From Molossus alvarezi (taxonomy: Eukaryota > Chordata > Mammalia > Chiroptera > Molossidae), in NCBI GenBank assembly GCA_037176705.1, contig CM073887.1:89042348-89106347 (forward strand): a stretch of 64,000 nt of DNA. Reading direction: 5' to 3'. The notes under the pieces are model-generated. The model was not told where the DNA came from. It was given only the letters and a program-made list of their open reading frames with translations, and did no database searches. Positions 42,886-54,330 of the stretch are shown piece after piece; position 1 is the stretch's first letter; every line of letters begins with the position of its first letter. Made by a program: the position numbers and the translations under genes.

Positions 42886-45799
42886 TGCCATTGATTTCTT
42901 GACGTTAATTTTGTATCCTGCTACTTTGCCAAATTAATTTATTAAGTGTAGTAAATTTCTGATGGAGTCATTGGGGTTTTCTACGTATAGTATCATGTCA
43001 TCTGCGAATAATGACAATTTCACTTCCTCCTTTCCCATTTGGATCCCTGTTATTTTTTCCTCCTGTCTGATTGCTGTGGCTAAGACTTCCAGTACAATGT
43101 TAAATAAGAGCGGTGAAAGTGGGCATCCTTGTCTTGTTCCTGTTCTTAAGGAAAATGTTTTTAATTTTTGACCATTGAGTATGATGTTGGCTGTAGGTCT
43201 CTTTCATATATGGCCTTTATTATGTTGAGATATGATCCCTCTGTTCTCACATTGCTGAGCATTTTTATTAGAAATGGGTGATGGATTTTGTCAAATGCTT
43301 TTTCAGCCTCCATTGATATGATCATATGATTTTTATCTTTCATTTTATGTAGTGTATCACATTTATTGATTTGTGAATATTGTACCAGCCTTGCATCCCT
43401 GAGATGAATCCCACTTGGTCATGGTGAATAATTTTTTTCGATTCGATTTGCTAGTATTTTGTTCAGGATTTTGGCATCTATGTTCATCAGGGATATTGGT
43501 CTGTAATTTTCTTTCTTTGTAGTGTTTTTTGTTTTGTTTTGGTTTTGTTTGTTTTTTTTGGATTTGGAATTAGAATTATGCTGGCCTCATAAAAGAAGTT
43601 GAAAGTCTTCCTTCTTCTTGAATTTTTTGAAATAGTTTGAGGAGAATGGGTATTAGATCTTCTTTGAATGTTCTGTAAAATTCCCTGATGAAGCCGTCCG
43701 GGCCTGGGCTTTTGTTTGCTGGGAGAGTCTTGATTACATACATCTTCAATTTCTTCTGTTGTTATTGGTCTGTTCAAGTTTTCTCTCTCTTTCCGGTTCA
43801 GTTTTGAAAGACTATGTGTTTCTAAAAATTGGTCCATTTTGCTTAGATTGTTGAATTTGTTGCCATATAATTGTTCATAATATTTGTTAACAATCCTTTG
43901 TATTTCTGTGGTGTAAGTTATTATTTCTCCTCTTTCATTTCTGATTTTGTGTATTTGGGTTCTCTCTGTTTCTTGGTGAGTCTAGCTAAGGGTCCATCAA
44001 TCTTGTTTATCTTTTCAAAGAACCAGCTCTTTGTTTCACTGATCCTTTGAATTGTTTTTTTGGTCTTTATGTCATTTATTTCTGCTCTGATCTTTACTAG
44101 TTCCTTCCTTCTACTTGTTCTGGGGTTTTCTTTTTGTTTGCTTTCTAGTTCTTCAAGTTGTGAGGTTAGATAGTCTTTAAGAAATTTTTCTTGCTTCTTG
44201 AGGTAGGCCTGTAGTGCTATGAACTTCCCTCTCAGAACTGCTTTCGCTTCATCCCATAGATTTGTGTTGTTGTTTGTTCATTTTCATTGGTTTCCAAGAA
44301 GTTTTTAATTTCTTCTTTGATCTCCATGGTAACCCATTCATTGTTCAATAACATGGAATTTAGCGTCCATGTTTTCAAATGTCTTTGCATGTTCTTGTTG
44401 CATTTGATTTCTAGTTGCATGCCATTGTGATCTGAGAAGATGCGTGATATGATTTCAATCTTCATGAACTTGTGGAGACTTAGTTTGTGTCCCTACATGT
44501 GGTCTATCTTTGAGAATGTCCCATGTGCACTCGAAAAGAATATGAATTCTGCAGTTTTGGGGTGTAATTCTCTGTAGATACCTATTAAATCCATTTGATC
44601 TAGCACATCATTTAGATTCTGTGTTTCCTTGTTAATTTTGTGTCTAGAAGATCTATCCAGTGATGTCAGTGGGGTGTTGAAGTCCCCGGCTATGATTGTG
44701 TTGCTGTCAATTTCTCCTTTGAAGTCCTCCAAAATATTTTTAATATATGGTGTTGCTCCTATATTGGGTGCATATGTTTATCAAGGTTATATCTTCCTGT
44801 TAGATAGACCCTTTCAATATTATGTAGTGGCCGTTTTTGTCTCTAGTTATGGTCCTCATTTTGAAATCTACTTTATCAGATATGAGTATTGCTATACCAG
44901 CTTTTTTTTTTTGCTTTCTGTATGCTTGAAAGATTTTTTTCTATCCCTTCACTTTCAACCTATGTGAGTCTTTTGTTGTGAGGTGGGTCTCTTGTAAACA
45001 ACATATAGATGAGTCATGCTTTCTTATCCAATCAGCTACTCTGTGTCTTTTTATCGGAGCATTCAGTCCATTTTCATTTAAGATGATTATTGATATGTAC
45101 TTATTTATTGCCATTTAGTTTGGTTCTATTTTTCTTCCTATTTCTTCTACTAATTACAGCAGTTCTTTTAACATTTCTTGCAGTGCTGGTTTGGTGCTAA
45201 TGTATTCCCTCAGTTTTTTCATTTTTGTTTGGGAAGCTCTTTATTTGACCTTCTATTTTGAATGACAGCCTTGCTGGGTAGAGTAGTCTTGGATTCAGAT
45301 CGTTGTTTTTCCTGACCTTGATTACTTCATGCCACTCCCTTCTGGCCTGTAGAGTTTCTGTTGAGAAGTCAGCTGAGAGCCTTATAGGGTTTCCTTTGTA
45401 GGTAACCTGTTTCTTATCTCTTGCTGCTTTTAGGATTCTTTGTCCTTAATTTTTGGCATTTTGATTACTATGTGTCTTGGTGTCGGCCTGTTTGGGTTCT
45501 TCTTACTTGTGGCTCTTTGTTCTTCTTGAACTTGAATGCCTTTTTCCTTCATCAAGTTAGGGAAATTTTGTGTCACTATTTCTTCAAATATTTTCTCTAA
45601 CCCTTGCTCATTGTCTCCTATGATGGGGATGTTGCTGTTTCATGTTGTCCCACAGTTCTCTTAAGCGGTCTTCCTGTTTTTTGTTTTTTTCTTTTTTGCT
45701 TCTCTTATTGGGTGATTTTATTCTACCCTGTCTTCTAGTTCACTGATCTGATCCTTGGCTTCCTCTACTCTGCTTGTTATTTTTTCCAATGTTTGTTTG

Positions 45800-46058
45800 T
45801 TTTTTTAAATCATTACCTTAGAATTGTTTTTTCAATCATCTTCAGATCAAGTGGGAGGGAGGATTGGAGGAGGGGAGAGAGAGAGAGAGAAAGAAGCATC
45901 AATGTGAAAGAGAGACACATCGATCAGGTGCCTCCCACACAACCCCAATCAGGGTCGGGGACCAAACTGCAACCAAAGTACATGCCCTTGACTGGATACA
46001 AACCTGAGACTCCTTGGCCCATTGGCCGACGCTCTAACTGCTGAGCCAAGATGGTCTG
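45800..46058 (-). mobile_element. Ves SINE in L1 ORF1, antisense
   Basis: T tail, GA core, and head complement 'TGAGCCAAGATGGTCTGG'. Imperfect direct repeats 'CCAATGTTTGTTT' (about 45,787) and 'CCAATGTGTTCTT' (about 46,059) flank it. Confidence 0.88.
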
Positions 46059-46417
46059 GACCCAATGTGTTCTTTATTTCTGCTATGTCATTCTTCATTT
46101 CTACTTGGTGGTTTTTCTTTTCTGGTTGGTTGATTTTCAATGTTTCTATAGCTTTACTCATGCTGTTGAGTTTCCTCATAATCATTATTCTGAACTCTGC
46201 CTCTGATATCTTGCTTAATTCCATTCATTTATTTCATCTTCTATAGAATTCTCTTGTTCTTTCATTTAGATTTGTTTCTTTGTTTCACCATTTTGCCTGT
46301 CCTGGTGGGTTTTGGAGCCTGCTGAATTTTCCCTGTGGGTGTTGGTGTTCTGCTGATTGTGGCCTCCTCTACTGGATCTGGATGAGTGCGGAAGGACCCA
46401 CATTAAACAGCACTGTC

Positions 46418-47055
46418 TTTCAATAGCTTTATGGTGATATAATTCACAAGCAATAAAGTTTACCCATTTAAATGGTACAATTCATTTTTTGGTATGTTCG
46501 AAAGTTTTGCAACTACCATCACAATTTAATTTTAAATCACAATCTATATGTATGTTATTGTGCATGTACCAGGCTGTTTTGATTACAATGATTTTGTGGT
46601 ATAACTTGATATCCAGAATTATGATTCCTAAAACTTTGTTCTGCTTTTTCAGGATTGCTGTGGCTATTCGGAGTCTTTTTTGGTTCCATATAAAGTTTTG
46701 GAGTATTTATTGTAGATCTGTGAAGTGTATTGTTGGTATTTTGATGGGGATTGCATTGAATCTATATATTGTTTTGGGTAGTATGGACATTTTGGTGATG
46801 TTGATTCTTCCAGTTCATGAACATGGTATGTGCTTTCACTTTTTTATATCTTCCTCTATTTCTCTTTTCGATGTCCTGTAGTTTTCAGAGAACGGGTCTT
46901 TTGCTGCCTTGGTTGGGTTTATTCCTAGGTATCTTGATTTTTTTGCTGTTGCAATGGTAAATGGGATTGGTTTTTTAGTTTCTTTTTCTGTGTGTTCATT
47001 ATTGGTGTATAGAAATTCCAACAATTTTTGGATGTTAAAAAAAAAAAAAAAAAAA
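46418..47055 (+). mobile_element. Polyadenylated retrocopy carrying L1 ORF2 in antisense
   Basis: A 638-base insertion in the L1 5'UTR, bounded by perfect 13-base repeats 'AAACAGCACTGTC' (46,405-46,417 and 47,056-47,068) and ending in about 20 A (from 47,037) on the plus strand. Its first 140 bases resemble an old repeat. Positions about 46,560-47,035 are L1 ORF2 in reverse: the minus-strand frame 46,836-47,024 reads 'EKETKKPIPFTIATAKKSRY'. The poly(A) strand is thus opposite to the L1 sense strand, so the copied RNA was not an L1 mRNA but another transcript running antisense through L1 sequence. Confidence 0.8.
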
Positions 47056-47804
47056 AAACAGCACTGTCAAGTCTTACTTTCCTGGGTTGATTTGAAGTCC
47101 AAGCAAAGATTCAGTTATCCTCTAGCTTTTGCCTGAAGGCAGTTACTTGAAGAGCCTCAGGTTGTAGCCCTCAGCTGAATGAAAAATACCTCCAGTGTAC
47201 AGGGTGAGAGGATTTTCAGTGGGTGAGACAAATGCTTGCTGGCAGTCTCTAGCTGTCAATTAATTTCAATTTGCATTCTCTGGCCTGGACTAGTGGTGTT
47301 AAATTCCTGAGGGAGGGGCTGTTGCTTCTCCCCAGGTGATCTGAGAAGGGGCTCTTTGAGAAATATGGCTACTGTCCTATGAAGGAGTGATTCAGCATAA
47401 AACTCCCTATGTCCTTTCTAGCTCTCTCCAGAGTCAGGAGCCCCAAACTCTCTTCACATAGTTCCAGTCCAGTCTGTCCTACCTCTGCTGGAGCCCAAGT
47501 GAGTGGCTGTAGCTCATTTGTTGCTTTAAAAAAAAAAAAAAAACCCCGTTTTCTCAGTAGGAAGCACTCACTGCTAATACAGCTCTCCACTGCTGTCCAT
47601 GGGCTCCCAGCCCACCCCTACATGCCTCTGCAGTTTCTACCAGGCTCTATTTGGTATCCTCTTTCTGTCCCTGGTTCTACTTGTTCTTTCCAGCTGCTCT
47701 TCAGGTGGCTTTTCCTGATGATTTGTCTTTATTTTAGTTGTAATTCCAGTTTTGTCCTGTGTAGCTTCCATTCAATCTCTTTTGCCACCTCAAAACTCTA
47801 ATTT

Positions 47805-47950
47805 TTACTTTTTAAAATGTATTTTTCAATTGCAGTTGACATATAATAGTACATTCATTTTAGATGTACAACATAATGATTAGATAGTTACATACTTTAT
47901 GAAATGATCGCCCTGATAAGTCTAGTACCCATCTTGCTCCATAGGAAAAC
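47805..47950 (-). mobile_element. Old L1M-type 3'UTR end, antisense
   Basis: 'TGACATATAATAGTACATTC', 'GATGTACAACATAATGATTA' and 'TATGAAATGATCGCC' are complements of the mammalian-wide L1MA/MB 3' end. Confidence 0.65.
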
Positions 47951-48411
47951 CCATGCTCTTAACCACTAAGGGATAACTGCCTCACAGGTCAACAGACACA
48001 GTCTAAATCTGACTGACTAGGTTAGAAAAGAAGATAAGTATATTCACAGAGTCAGCTAGATATATTCTCTTCCTGAAGGACAACCCTGCAAATCTAGAAT
48101 CAAGCAATTTCATTTTTATGATTTTACCTCCAGGAAAAAAAAAAATAAGCAAGTTTGCAAAGACAGATGTACTATGGTGCTCAGTGAGGCATTTTCCAAA
48201 TAATTAAAATTTCAATAAGAATGAATTCATTAAATTATAATTTCAATAGAATATGGCACCATTAAAATGATAAGGATATCTACATTTACTAATAGAGAGG
48301 TATTATTAGCTTATAATCCATGTTATAAAATAGTAAATATTATGATCCAATTTGGGTTAAAATTTAACTAAATTTGGTTTAAAAACATACATATATGTTT
48401 TTGTGTCAGTG

Positions 48412-48625
48412 TATTTTTTTTTGTTTTTCGTTATTCATTTTAGAGAGAGAGGAAGGGAGAGGGTGAGAGAGAGAGAAATATCAGTAAGAAAGAACATCAA
48501 TAGTCACCTCCTGCATGCCCCCCACTTTGGCCCAAAACCTGGCATGTGCCCTGACTGGGATTTAAACCGACAACCTCTTGGTGCACGGGTCAACAATCAA
48601 CCACTGAGCCACACTGGCCAGGTAA
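48412..48625 (-). mobile_element. Ves-type SINE, antisense
   Basis: T-rich start, GA core 'AGAGAGAGGAAGGGAGAGGG', and head complement 'GAGCCACACTGGCCAGG' ending near 48,622. Confidence 0.9.
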
Positions 48626-48841
48626 TTCTCTCTCTTGAACTGACCAAATAAACTGCTTCATCTTTTTGTTTAAAAATTCTTTCGATTGTTCTATCTAAAC
48701 AATAGGCTATTTGCTTAAAGAAACAAGTTATGAAATTGATATATTATCCAGTTGTATAGCTAAAAAAATTAATGCACACTATCATTATGTTAGCTTGCCC
48801 TGGTTCACACAGTAAGTGGTAGTGTCATGTTATCTTATTAT
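48626..48841. other. unassigned flank
   Basis: AT-rich; nothing recognised. Confidence 0.35.
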
Positions 48842-48847
48842 GTAATC

Positions 48848-49199
48848 TGTAGATTGTACGTGAGTTTATTCCGCACATGGATGGACTCACGCAAGGGTTA
48901 ACAAGGATATTCTGCACACAGATGCCTTGGAGTGCTGCTCAATCCTTAAGAACAATTCAGAGTGAAGTCCTGCACACAGGCACGCTCCTCCTTGCCTGCA
49001 AACAGGAAGGATGAGATATTCTTAAGAGCAGCACTGACCTTTGAGCAGGGAAAATTAGTTATCTTGATAGGAACTGGGACCACGGCAACCTCTTTGGCTA
49101 TAAAAATAAACAGCTGCAGGACTTTGGGGCTGCTGCAGTCTTGTCTGTCTTTGTGTGTGTTTGTGTCTTTTGTTCATTTCGCAGACCCTCACCACAACA
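48848..49199 (+). mobile_element. Solo LTR of an endogenous retrovirus (352 bp, 6-bp target duplication)
   Basis: Begins TGTAGATTG and ends CCACAACA (TG...CA), flanked by the 6-base repeat GTAATC at 48,842-48,847 and 49,200-49,205. Contains TATAAAA (49,099-49,105) immediately fused to AATAAA (49,105-49,110), then a (TGTGT)-rich stretch before the end. A 6-bp duplication is typical of class II (beta-like) ERVs. No internal retroviral sequence adjoins, so the provirus was reduced by LTR-LTR recombination. Confidence 0.85.
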
Positions 49200-49559
49200 G
49201 TAATCAGAATAGGAGGACCTTAAAAATTAAATAATCATGTTCTAAGTTAGTATCAACTAGGTCTGATGCAGCATTCACACTGCATAAGGTAGATAACACA
49301 AGTCTTTTCCTATTTGAAAGAAACCAACACTTAATATTTAAGTGGTATGTTCAAGTATAGACATTTGCTGAGGATTTATTGGAGACTATATCCAACACTG
49401 GAATATGAGAAAACAGAGGTTTAATTCTTACAAAGACCATGATGCACAGAAATATTTTTCTTTTTCTTTTCAGATTATAATGAAGTCATTGTAAACCTTG
49501 GAACTAAGGAACTAAACCCATTTAAACTGGGAACACTTTCTCAGTGTTAGTTGAATGTT

Positions 49560-50440
49560 GCTGGGTCATCTTAGCAAAAAAGCTTGGTATTTGCTTCAAA
49601 AATAAAGTCACCATTAAGAGGGAGAAAAGGCAAACTACTAAGCAGGAGAATATCTTTGCAATATATACAATCAGGACAGGGGAAGCTTAAAAAACTTGGA
49701 TCCAGAATACACACAGTATTGCTACAAATGAGTAAGAAAAACAACTTAATAGAAAAATAAGCTAAAGACTCAAAAAGAATTCATAAACAAAGATATCCAA
49801 ACGGTCAATAGCTATCTGAAAGTTGTTCGATATAATTTATAATCAGAAAAATGCAAAATAAATCGAGACACAACTGTACACCACCAGCAAGTATGACATG
49901 TAAGTGTCTGACAAATACAAAACATTGGTAAGAATGCAGTGCAATAGATCTCTCACACACACTGGGTGAGAGCAAAAATACACTGTTTCAAGAAAGTGGA
50001 ATCAGCTAATAAATTTCAATGACTCAGTAATTCTATTTTCACATATGAACTGAATAGAAATGTGTGTACAAGAAACAAGTACAAGAATATTTATAACAGA
50101 GTTCATTATATCCCTAAGAAACTCAAATGGCCATCAATGGTAAAATGGATAAATAAACCAGAGAGTACTTAAAAGGAGTGAACTACAAATACACAAAAAT
50201 AACATGGGTATTATCTTAAAAAATAACACTGAATAAAATAAACTAGACAAAAAGAAAGAATCTATACTGTATGAGTTCATATACATAAACCTTTTAAAAG
50301 GTAAAATTTAAGCATTATTGCTAAACTGTAAAATTGAATAATCTCACAAGACCACTAAATTTAAATATTGTTACATATACTAAAAACAGAAAAATCTTCA
50401 AGACATTATTAACAAAAGTAAACTGTAGAACAATATGCAT
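49560..50440 (+). mobile_element. Old L1M-type ORF2 3' end/3'UTR fragment
   Basis: Diverged L1 wording: 'ACACACACTGGGTGAGAGC', 'AATTCTATTTTCACATATGA', 'AACTCAAATGGCCATCAATG', 'TGGATAAATAAACCAGAGAG'. Boundaries uncertain. Confidence 0.6.
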
Positions 50441-50482
50441 AATATGATTCTATCTATGTAAGACAGATAAAATATTTGCATG

Positions 50483-50485
<3 letters not shown>

Positions 50486-50523
<38 letters not shown>

Positions 50524-50525
50524 CA
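50486..50525. repeat. (TG)n then (TA)n microsatellite
   Basis: About 14 TG units followed by five TA units. Confidence 0.95.
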
Positions 50526-50719
50526 CCTAAGGCATTGTTCAATAAACCTTACTGCAATAATAGAAATGTTCTATAATCTATTCCATTCAGTAGTCACATG
50601 TGGCTATTGCACACTTAAAAGGTAGTTAACACAACTGAGAAACTGAATTTTTAATCTGATTTCCATTTGAACAGCCTTATGTGTCTCAGTATTGGACAGT
50701 GCAGTTATAAATATAGAAC

Positions 50720-50938
50720 AGGATTTTTCAGCCTCAGCACTATTGACATTTATTTGGGACAGACCGTTATGGGGGCCTATCCTGAGAACTTCAGATATCT
50801 GGCAGCATCCCTAGCCTATACCCTCTTGATGCCTGTGATATCCTCTCAGTCATGACGATCAAAAGTATCTTCAGACATTGCCAAATGCTCCCTAGGGTAT
50901 AAACTTCACAGAGTTGAGAACCACTGCTCTAGAGATGG
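50720..50938 (+). mobile_element. MER20 (hAT-Charlie non-autonomous DNA transposon)
   Basis: 'CTCAGCACTATTGACATTTA', 'TCTGGCAGCATCCCTAGCCT', 'TTCAGACATTGCCAAATGCT', ending 'GTTGAGAACCACTG', the conserved terminus. An ancient eutherian element. Confidence 0.88.
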
Positions 50939-51178
50939 GAGAAAAATGGATAGACGGGGCATTGTAACATTTTTGCACTATTTTTACAAGGAACAAGTGC
51001 ACACACGTAATTAATCATTTTAAAGGTAAGCCTATTTTCTCATTGGTAAAATGAGAAATATATACGTAAACTCCAGAATTGCTTTAAATATTAAAAACAA
51101 AATAGAAACAAACCACCAACTTTCTGATAGAAAGAAAAAAAAAATGTAAGTTAGAAAGTTCACATGAATAGTTATTAA
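50939..51178. other. unassigned flank
   Basis: AT-rich; nothing recognised. Confidence 0.35.
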
Positions 51179-51179
51179 G

Positions 51180-51420
51180 CCCTGGCCAGTTTGCCTCAGC
51201 AATTAGAGCGTTGGCCTACAGTCCAGAGAGACCCGGATTTGGTTCCCGCTAAGGGCACATACCTCGATTGTGGTTTGTCCCTGGCCTGGTTGGATCGTGC
51301 AGGTGGCAAACACTCAATGTGTCCCTTTCACGTCAATGTTTCTCTCCCTCCCCCACCCCATCTGAACAAAAAACTGGACCACAAAAAAAAAAAAAAAACA
51401 GAAAAATGTCATGTGAGGGG
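51180..51420 (+). mobile_element. Ves SINE
   Basis: 'GCCCTGGCCAGTTTGCCTCAG' head, B-box-like 'GGATTTGGTTCC' (mutated) and two A runs around 51,383-51,398 and 51,420-51,428. Confidence 0.92.
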
Positions 51421-51540
51421 AAAAAAAAGAACAGTGGAGACAGAAAATGGAATCTGGAGTGACAAACAAGTTTGTAGCTAGCAGAAACGATCAGCTATTT
51501 TTGCCATGTAACAAGACAGGTAAAACAGAAGTATGAACCA

Positions 51541-52073
51541 TGTAAGGGAAATTAAATGAGCCTGGTGTGGATATATGAAGGCAGAACAGTAGGCCAACTA
51601 AGTAGAGCTAAAGCTGCTAGTGTGCTGGCCTGCTTGTGTCACCTCGCCCTGATTAAATAATACAAAAGGCCAACTGTAGAGCTTTCAGAGGCAAACTGAG
51701 GAAGTACTGGCTGGCCTGGTTGTCCTCTAAGCGAATTTCTTGTTTTTTAGAACTTAGAAAATAGAGTGAATAGCAGGACAACCCTGACCATAGATGTGTG
51801 CTAATGCAGTTCCCTCCCTCCTCTGCTCCCTCTAGCTTATAGCCAACTGCCTCTGCTTCTGTACTTGCTTGCTTGCTCTCCTCCAAGGCCATCAAGAAAT
51901 GCCAGATGCAGAAATTTGTAACAAGCCCCCTACAAAATAAAAATGTAGCTGAAAGTCGGGGCTGATCACTGAAAAGTTCTCCTCTGGAGAACTCAGGATC
52001 AGTCGCTGGCCAGCTTTGCTCTCTATTTGGCTTTAATTCAGCTCTGGTGGTCTCTCAGTTCTCTCATGCCACA
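51541..52073 (+). mobile_element. 5' LTR of a gammaretrovirus-like ERV
   Basis: Ends CCACA at 52,073, two bases before a primer-binding site, which fixes the 3' edge. The 5' edge TGTAAGGGAA (51,541) is the best TG start at a normal LTR length (533 bp). An AATAAA lies near 51,936. No 3' LTR is seen in the window, so the 3' half of this provirus has been lost or replaced. Confidence 0.65.
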
Positions 52074-52075
52074 TT

Positions 52076-52093
52076 TGGAGGCCCCAGCGAGAT
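52076..52093 (+). promoter_or_regulatory. Retroviral primer-binding site, tRNA-Thr type
   Basis: TGGAGGCCCCAGCGAGAT is complementary over all 18 bases to the 3' end of tRNA-Thr(UGU) including CCA, as I know that tRNA. It follows the LTR end by the usual TT dinucleotide. Confidence 0.8.
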
Positions 52094-52393
52094 CCTTCCC
52101 TTACAGAGAAGCCCCAGACCAGATCACTACACCAACTATTGAAACTACAAGGAGGAATTAACCTAGGGGAAGGCCTCAAAGAGACATTCCTCTGCCCAAG
52201 GATTAAGCCTGCCCTCCCAGTTTCCCTAGCCCAATCTCAAATTCCGCTCTAAATTGAATTCTGAGAGAGTGTCTGGATTCATCTAAGTCATCTGGAATCT
52301 GATCTCACCAATGAGTACTGTTTTCTGTTTACTCTGGTAGGTGCCTTCAGTGGCAAGGGGGAAGGCTGGATGCAGCATTACTTCCCTGGCCAG

Positions 52394-52501
52394 GTTCCCT
52401 AGTGAGACATGGCAGGGAACTTCAGTTAGGTCCCCTAGTGGGACATCGCAAGGAATTTCAGTTAGGTCCCCTAGCAAAACGTCACAGGGAACTTTGGTTT
52501 C
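52394..52501 (+). repeat. 36-bp direct repeats in the ERV leader, about 3 units
   Basis: Units start G(T/C)(T/C)CCCTAG at 52,394, 52,430 and 52,466. They lie between the primer-binding site and the gag start. Confidence 0.9.
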
Positions 52502-52578
52502 AGTCCTGTCTGTGTTTTTTCGGTTTAATGGCCCTTCTGATTTTCTGTTGTTGTCTGGTTGCAATTCCCTTTGTTGTC

Positions 52579-52839
52579 ATGGGCCAAAGTCAATCTGGTA
52601 CAAAAACTCCATTGCAATGCCTATTGGATAATTTTAAAGATTTCAAAGCTTGGGCAAAAAGCTATAATGTCCCAGTAAGTTCAGGGATCATACAGACCCT
52701 ATGTGAACTCCAATGTCCTACATTCAAAGTTAACTGGCCACCCGAAGGTAATTTCTATTTGCAATTGGCTTTTATGTCCTGTAAGAAAATATATGGGAGC
52801 CCTGGACACCCGGATCAAATGCCATATATTGATATTTAG
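52579..52839 (+). pseudogene. ERV gag, matrix-region fragment (gammaretrovirus-like)
   Basis: An 86-codon frame opens MGQSQS..., with Gly2 as in N-myristoylated retroviral matrix proteins. It contains the 'CPTFKVNWPPEGNF' and 'GHPDQMPYID' stretches diagnostic of gamma-type gag, then meets a stop at 52,837. Downstream gag, pol and env are not recognisable; the next 500 bases are AT-rich. Clearly a broken, non-infectious remnant. Confidence 0.8.
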
Positions 52840-53900
52840 ATTGACATAACTACAGACAAACCCAATTATATTTAAAAATGTCAGTGTCCAGAGATTCAGA
52901 AAAAGAAAATCAACATTTCTCAGAGTTAAAAGTTCAGATTAAGTTAGAAAGAAATTATATGGTTTTGATGAAAGAAAATATAAGGTATGGAGATATACAT
53001 ATATATTTTTTAAAGTTATTCTAAAACTGGTTATTTCTGGATGGATAAAAAGGTTTATAAACATTAAAAGATTTTTTAAGAGAAATCTTAAAAGAAAATC
53101 ATAAATAAGATAAATAATGAATTTAATAAGATACATGAATCTAAAATAAATTAATATAGAATTTATTTGGTTCATTTTCACCCTGTTAAAAGGGAAAAAG
53201 TTTTTTTCCCCTATATTTGCCTAAGAAGCAAAAGTTATATATATTATTGAAATGGTTCTATAAGTAATTAAATACTGTTTCATAATAATATTATATAATC
53301 TTTTGGTCAAATATGTTTGACAACCTTCCCAGGATTTGAATTATAAGAAACTTTTTCTTGACCTGGAATTAGCTTTGAATCATTCCAAAAGGACCTAGAA
53401 TTCCTCAAGGATTTGTTTTCTCTCCTTATGAAAGGGAATCAAATCAGTGCGGATGCTTAACACAAGTTTGTTTCCCCACTGGAGTATGGATAAAGGGACA
53501 ACAAACAAACACAAACTCCAAATGCAAGAACATACACACTACTAAGAGTGATTATTTGTTCACTTAGCAGATACATAGAATGCCTCTTATATATGGGTCT
53601 CTGCTAATGCTGAGGGTTATACAAACACAGTCCTCACTCTCAAGGGGGCATATAAGATATCTGGAAAAGTCATGCTTGGATTATTTAAAGAAAGAATGTG
53701 ATTAAGCCCCAGAGGCCTGAGGATCAAGCTCTTTTTGGTTTAACTGGGAAAGTTTTTTTCTTTCATGTTGTTACAATTTGCTCACATGTAAAAAGGGGAA
53801 ATGGATCTGAGTTATGGTTACTACAGCATGGATAAAATGATACCTCTGATGTACTTTGGGTCTCCACCTGAGGAGGGCTTTATGAAAGAAAATTATAAAA
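52840..53900. other. AT-rich sequence between ERV remnants
   Basis: No coding similarity recognised. It could include decayed ERV internal sequence. Confidence 0.35.
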
Positions 53901-53904
53901 ATAA

Positions 53905-54330
53905 TAAATGATTCAGGGGCCAGTACATCAATAGTTAAACAGCTTGCCTATGAGAATGCTATCAAAGGAAGGGCAGGGAGAGGGAGGATTCAGCTCCACA
54001 GACAGAGTCTATTGGGCACAACAAATCGCCTAAGGTCACCTGGGAATAGCACTCAATTTGAATAAAAAGAAATTTAAAGGTATGTTAGTTACAGGAGCAG
54101 ATGTTTCTATGGCCAATTTACAAGGAATGGGACAAGTTTCTAGGCCCCAACAAAGTGCACAGTTTATCAAATAGAAAGATTCTGAGGGCAACACTGGATT
54201 TTTTTAATCCTATAGTTTAGATCATTTGCCTGTTAATCTATGGGGACGGGACCCCATCCTTCCTTCCCCCTCAGAGAAGGCAAATCTCCCCCACACCCCA
54301 ATATATAAGCGGCTGCAGCAGATGCACAAA
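53905..54330 (+). pseudogene. Betaretrovirus-like ERV remnant: capsid end joined to protease
   Basis: Broken frames give 'SIVKQLAYENA' (about 53,932-53,964; capsid C-terminal region), then after a deletion 'GMLVTGADVSMANLQGMGQ' (about 54,078-54,134; protease active-site region) and 'LPVNLWGRDPI' (about 54,223-54,257; protease C-terminus). The catalytic Asp of the usual DTGA motif is Val here. In-frame stops occur. The features are beta-type, unlike the gamma-type gag 1 kb upstream, so this is a separate insertion. Confidence 0.6.

Larger units (their letters stand above)
39512..47790 (-). mobile_element. Long L1 (5'UTR, ORF1, most of ORF2), 3'-truncated and nested with insertions
   Basis: Minus strand, from the 5'UTR (about 47,790-46,340, interrupted) through ORF1 (about 46,270-45,150, interrupted by a SINE) to ORF2. 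The endonuclease region shows 'AGDFNTPLTSLDRSSRHKIN' and 'SAHGTFSKIDH' (44,732-44,493). The reverse transcriptase has 'EAEKAFDKIHHPFLIKML' (about 43,320-43,260) and the catalytic FADD at 42,997-43,008; the remainder continues beyond a 2.1-kb insertion to 39,512. Multiple stops and frameshifts make it inactive. The last part of ORF2 and the 3'UTR seen in other copies are absent: similarity stops at 39,512. Confidence 0.9.

Noticed and set aside
39512..47790. Autonomous, active L1
   Set aside because: ORF1 and ORF2 have stops and frameshifts, three insertions interrupt it and the 3' end is missing.
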